Shown here: one piece after another, positions 61,176 to 64,000 of the stretch
How positions within the stretch are numbered: the first letter of the stretch is position 1
Layout: the number at the start of each line of letters is the position of its first letter
NCBI RefSeq assembly: GCF_000152745.1
Contig: NZ_CH672428.1
Location: forward strand, 2,145,129-2,209,128
Length of the DNA stretch: 64,000 nt
From: Oceanicaulis sp. HTCC2633
GTDB lineage: Bacteria; Pseudomonadota; Alphaproteobacteria; Caulobacterales; Maricaulaceae
Direction: 5' to 3'
Made by a program: the position numbers and the translations under genes
The notes under the pieces: model-generated
The model's database searches: none
What the model saw: the letters and a program-made list of their open reading frames with translations, nothing else
What the model was told of the DNA's origin: nothing

Positions 61176-62327
61176 ATGGCGTTATCCCATGATCAAGTCC
61201 ACCCGCAACCGGGCGCGGCGCCGCAGGGCGTTCTGACCGTGCTCGGTCTTGAATCGAGCTGCGATGATACCGCCGCCGCTGTGCTGCGTCGCCATGGCGA
61301 CGGGCGCGTGGAGATTCTGGCCGAAGCCGTGATGGGGCAGAACAGCGCCCATGCCCCCTTTGGCGGCGTGGTGCCCGAGATCGCCGCTCGCGCCCATGCC
61401 GAGCGCATGGATGCGCTGGCTGAGGGCGTGCTGGCTGAAGCCGGGCTGAAACCGTCTGATCTCGATGCGGTCGCCGCGACCGCCGGACCGGGTCTGATCG
61501 GCGGGGTTATGGCGGCGCTGATGACGGCCAAGGGAATCGCCATGGGCGCGGACATTCCGCTGGTGGCGGTGAACCATCTTGAAGGGCACGCCCTGTCTCC
61601 GCGTCTGACCCATGAACTCGCCTTCCCCTATCTGCTGTTGCTGGTCTCGGGCGGGCATACCCAGCTCGTGATCGTGGAAGGCGTGGGTCAGATGACGCGT
61701 CTTGGCTCGACCATTGATGATGCGGCGGGCGAGGCGTTCGACAAGACCGCCAAGGTGATGGGGCTGGGCTTTCCGGGCGGGCCGGCGGTCGAGCGCTTTG
61801 CCAAGGACGCTGAGGACCCCAAACGCTTCGCGCTGCCCTTGATGCTGGCGCGGGACAAGTCGTGCAATTTCTCGTTCGCGGGTCTGAAAACCGCGGCGCG
61901 CCGCCATTGGGACAGCCTTGAGGCCCCAACGGATCAGGATCGCGCCGATCTCGCCGCCTCCATGCAAAGCGCGATTGCGCGCCATCTCGCGCAACGCGCG
62001 GGGCGGGCGATGGAGATTTTCAAGGGGCGCTTTGCCGATCTTGCAGGGCCTTTGCCGCTCGTCGCGGCGGGCGGGGTCGCTGCGAATACGGCTGTGCGCG
62101 AGGCGCTTCAGACCGAAGCGCGTGCGCATGGGTTCGAGATGATTGCGCCGCCCCTGAAATACTGCACGGATAACGCCGCGATGATTGCGCTCGCGGGCGT
62201 GGAACGTCTGGCGCTGGGGCAGACCGATGGCCTCGACGCCGCGGCCCGGCCGCGCTGGCCGCTGGATCAGGACGCCGCCGCCCAGGACCCCGCCAGCGGG
62301 TCAGGGCGCAAGGGGCCGAAGGCTTAG
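61176..62327 (+). CDS. tsaD: tRNA N6-threonylcarbamoyladenosine transferase subunit TsaD
   Basis: From the ATG at 61176 the protein has 383 residues. The ASKHA fold motifs include GLESSCDDTAAAV, the iron ligands His134 and His138 in NHLEGHALS, LLLVSGGHTQLV and GGVAANTAVRE. With TsaB, TsaC and TsaE it makes t6A at position 37 of ANN-reading tRNAs. The C-terminal tail (about 25 residues after WPLD) is longer and Gly/Lys-rich. The frame is open upstream to 60684 on the antisense side of hemC, but that is not part of the gene. Confidence 0.95.
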   Translation: MALSHDQVHPQPGAAPQGVLTVLGLESSCDDTAAAVLRRHGDGRVEILAEAVMGQNSAHAPFGGVVPEIAARAHAERMDALAEGVLAEAGLKPSDLDAVAATAGPGLIGGVMAALMTAKGIAMGADIPLVAVNHLEGHALSPRLTHELAFPYLLLLVSGGHTQLVIVEGVGQMTRLGSTIDDAAGEAFDKTAKVMGLGFPGGPAVERFAKDAEDPKRFALPLMLARDKSCNFSFAGLKTAARRHWDSLEAPTDQDRADLAASMQSAIARHLAQRAGRAMEIFKGRFADLAGPLPLVAAGGVAANTAVREALQTEARAHGFEMIAPPLKYCTDNAAMIALAGVERLALGQTDGLDAAARPRWPLDQDAAAQDPASGSGRKGPKA

Positions 62328-62348
62328 GCCCGGCACAAGGGGGAGAGT

Positions 62349-63350
62349 ATGGTCGAGTATCAAAAGATTGGCGTCATCGGCGCCGGCGCCTGGGGGACGG
62401 CTTTGGCCCAGTCCGCCGCGCAGGCCGGCCGCAAGGTGACCCTCTGGGCCTATGAGGCCGAGGTGGTCGAGGCGATCAACACCGCCCATGAAAACACGGT
62501 TTTCCTGCCCGGCGCCCCGCTGAACCCGGCCATCACCGCCAGCTCCGATCCGGCTGATCTTGCAGGCTGTGACGCCTTCCTGATGGTGGCGCCCGCCCAG
62601 CATGCGCGCTCGATCCTCAAACAGTTTGCGCCCCTTATCGCAGACGGCGCGCCTGTCCTGTTGTGCGCCAAGGGGTTCGAGCGCGAGAGCCTCGCTCTGA
62701 TGACGGATGTGCTGCGCGAGACCGTGCCCCACGCCGTCCCTGCCGTATTGTCCGGCCCCAGTTTTGCGATTGATGTGGCCAAGGGCCTGCCCACGGCCGT
62801 GACGCTGGCGTGTGAGGATCGGGAAATGGGCGAGGCCTTGATGGAGGCGGTCGGGTCCAAGACCTTCCGCCCCTATTGGTCGGGCGATCTTGTGGGCGCG
62901 GAGGTGGGCGGTTCGGTCAAGAACGTGCTCGCCATCGCCGCCGGGATCGTGGAGGGCCGTGAGCTGGGAAAATCCGCCCATGCCGCGCTGATCTCGCGCG
63001 GCTTCGCCGAGATGACCCGGCTGGGCCTCGCGCTGGGCGCCAAGCGTGAAACCCTGACCGGCCTCTGCGGGCTCGGGGATCTGGTGCTGACCTGTTCCTC
63101 GCCGCAATCACGCAACATGTCCTGCGGGCTGGCGCTGGGGCAGGGTCAGACGCTTGAGAGCGTTCTGGGTGCGCGCAAGGCCGTGACCGAAGGCGTGGCG
63201 ACCGCCCCCGCCGTTGTCGCGCTGGCCAAGAAACACAATGTCGAAATGCCGATCTGCGCCGCCGTGGATGCGGTGCTGGCGGGCCGGATGAGCGTGGATG
63301 ACGCCATCACGGCTCTGCTGACCCGTCCGTTCGGCCCTGAAACCTACTAA
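62349..63350 (+). CDS. gpsA: Glycerol-3-phosphate dehydrogenase [NAD(P)+]
   Basis: The 333-residue protein has the cofactor motif [13 protein letters not shown] at about 8-20, the substrate motif [12 protein letters not shown], the conserved [31 protein letters not shown] with the catalytic Lys, and [11 protein letters not shown]. It reduces dihydroxyacetone phosphate to glycerol-3-phosphate for phospholipid synthesis. It is preceded by GGGGGAGAG. It lies 21 bases after tsaD and 14 before yciI, so tsaD-gpsA-yciI-Rieske should be one transcript. Confidence 0.97.
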   Translation: MVEYQKIGVIGAGAWGTALAQSAAQAGRKVTLWAYEAEVVEAINTAHENTVFLPGAPLNPAITASSDPADLAGCDAFLMVAPAQHARSILKQFAPLIADGAPVLLCAKGFERESLALMTDVLRETVPHAVPAVLSGPSFAIDVAKGLPTAVTLACEDREMGEALMEAVGSKTFRPYWSGDLVGAEVGGSVKNVLAIAAGIVEGRELGKSAHAALISRGFAEMTRLGLALGAKRETLTGLCGLGDLVLTCSSPQSRNMSCGLALGQGQTLESVLGARKAVTEGVATAPAVVALAKKHNVEMPICAAVDAVLAGRMSVDDAITALLTRPFGPETY

Positions 63351-63364
63351 GACCAGGATATCTC

Positions 63365-63655
63365 ATGCTGTTTGCCGTCACTTGCACCGACCGTCAGGGC
63401 GCTTTGGATGTACGCCTGAAACACCGTTCCGAGCATCTGCTGTGGGCGTCTGATGAAAGCTCGCCTGTGAAGATGGCGGGGCCGCTTCTGGGCGGTGAAG
63501 GCGATCCGGTCGGCTCGCTTCTGATCATTGAAGCCGCGGATGAAGAGGGCCTGCGCGAGATTCTTGCGACGGATCCCTACGCCAAGGCGGATTTGTTCTC
63601 GGACGTGTTCTGGATCCCCTTCAAATGGACGGTGAAGGCGCCGGAGGGGCTGTAG
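63365..63655 (+). CDS. YciI family protein
   Basis: The 96-residue protein has the YciI fold pattern: MLFAVTCTDRQGALDVRLKH, RSEHLLWASDE, MAGPLLGGEGDPVGSLLIIE, and the late TDPYAKADLFSDVFWIPFKW. Members are small ferredoxin-like-fold proteins with a conserved His/Asp pair; some are thought to be dehydrohalogenase-like, but most lack a defined role. It is in the conserved tsaD-gpsA-yciI order. The Rieske gene begins at the next base after its stop codon. Confidence 0.92.
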   Translation: MLFAVTCTDRQGALDVRLKHRSEHLLWASDESSPVKMAGPLLGGEGDPVGSLLIIEAADEEGLREILATDPYAKADLFSDVFWIPFKWTVKAPEGL

Positions 63656-64000
63656 ATGTCGGACGAGACCGAAACCGTCATGCCCGAACCGGGCACGGTG
63701 CTCAAAACCCTCGCCGACATCCCCGATCCGGGCGGCCTCCCCGCCGATTTCGAGCCCACCCCCATTGTGGTGCTGCGCTCTGGCGAAACGGTGACGGCGT
63801 ATCTCAATGTCTGCCCGCATGCGGGCCGGCCCTTCTCTTTGCCGTCGGGCAAGACGCTGGTCAGCGAAGGCAAATTTCTCGTCTGCCCGTTTCACGGGGC
63901 GAGCTTTGACGTTCAGTCCGGCGCCTGTGTGGGCGGTCCGGCGGGCAGCGCAGTGCTGAAAGCCGTGCCGGTGAAGGTGGAAAACGGTCAGGTGGTGGCG
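63656..64000 (+). CDS. Rieske 2Fe-2S domain protein (partial, 3' end outside window)
   Basis: The frame from the ATG at 63656 gives 115 codons to the window edge. The two Rieske boxes are present: Cys53 and His55 in CPHAG, and Cys77 and His80 in CPFHGASF. The small size and lack of an N-terminal membrane helix suggest a soluble Rieske ferredoxin-like protein and not the bc1 subunit. It is in the same transcript as yciI, with no bases between the stop and start. The C-terminus is unseen. Confidence 0.9.
   Translation, partial: MSDETETVMPEPGTVLKTLADIPDPGGLPADFEPTPIVVLRSGETVTAYLNVCPHAGRPFSLPSGKTLVSEGKFLVCPFHGASFDVQSGACVGGPAGSAVLKAVPVKVENGQVVA

Overview
The window is chromosomal DNA from a GC-rich alphaproteobacterium. 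The gene content fits the Caulobacterales/Maricaulales/Hyphomonadales side of the class (Maricaulis/Oceanicaulis-like): an FzlA-type glutathione-S-transferase homologue, HemX-like and HemY-like genes beside hemC-hemD, a perfect CtrA-type site, a class-typical LexA box, and hrcA-grpE apart from dnaK-dnaJ. The assignment rests on protein similarity and gene order recalled from knowledge; no search was run. Coding density is very high. No stretch over 300 bases lacks a gene, and I see no insertion sequence, prophage, integrase or CRISPR array.

Layout. 1-6.9 kb: murJ (cut by the left edge), glnD and mutS on the minus strand. 7.0-9.3 kb: malic enzyme maeB. 9.3-14.1 kb: a minus-strand run comM > hybrid histidine kinase > AmpG-like permease, with a DnaA box and a near-consensus LexA box upstream of comM. 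14.3-17.0 kb: an envelope block with a DolP-like BON lipoprotein, yraN and a divergent LpoA-like lipoprotein; rsmI is not at its usual place. 17-20.7 kb: hemW-rdgB, a 38-residue membrane peptide, DUF2975 membrane protein plus HTH regulator, and rph. 20.8-32.5 kb: hrcA-grpE, a secreted beta-lactamase-like protein, a glycine-zipper lipoprotein, an AlkB-like dioxygenase, a membrane-anchored FMN glutamate-synthase-like protein, then dnaK-dnaJ-dapB and a membrane protein whose GTG start overlaps dapB.

32.5-43 kb: a small SANT/GcrA-like DNA-binding protein behind an exact GAAC-N7-GAAC LexA box, gloA, an Ada-like methyltransferase, DUF2244, a thioesterase, lolA, uppP, a cation efflux pump, fzlA-like, queG, phhB and a MipA/OmpV porin-like protein. 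43-55.6 kb: tRNA-Ala(CGC), a sensor kinase, yggT-DUF167-folD, a stand-alone response regulator with a perfect CtrA site, SDR and DUF1330 genes, a FixL/FixJ-type pair, a glutathione-reductase-like flavoprotein lacking the usual His, a secreted isochorismatase-like hydrolase and a second hybrid kinase. 55.6-64 kb: tRNA-Thr(CGT) next to a 41-bp direct repeat, uridine kinase, the minus-strand haem cluster hemC-hemD-hemX-like-hemY, and divergent tsaD-gpsA-yciI-Rieske, cut by the right edge.

The themes are envelope assembly and division (murJ, uppP, lolA, LpoA-like, DolP-like, FzlA-like), DNA repair (mutS, comM, AlkB-like, Ada-like), protein folding, haem synthesis and signalling (four sensor kinases, two response regulators). 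Nothing here is clearly an undescribed multi-gene system. The best leads are regulatory: the LexA-boxed small HTH gene, the possible damage-linked comM-kinase-permease operon and the CtrA-boxed receiver protein.
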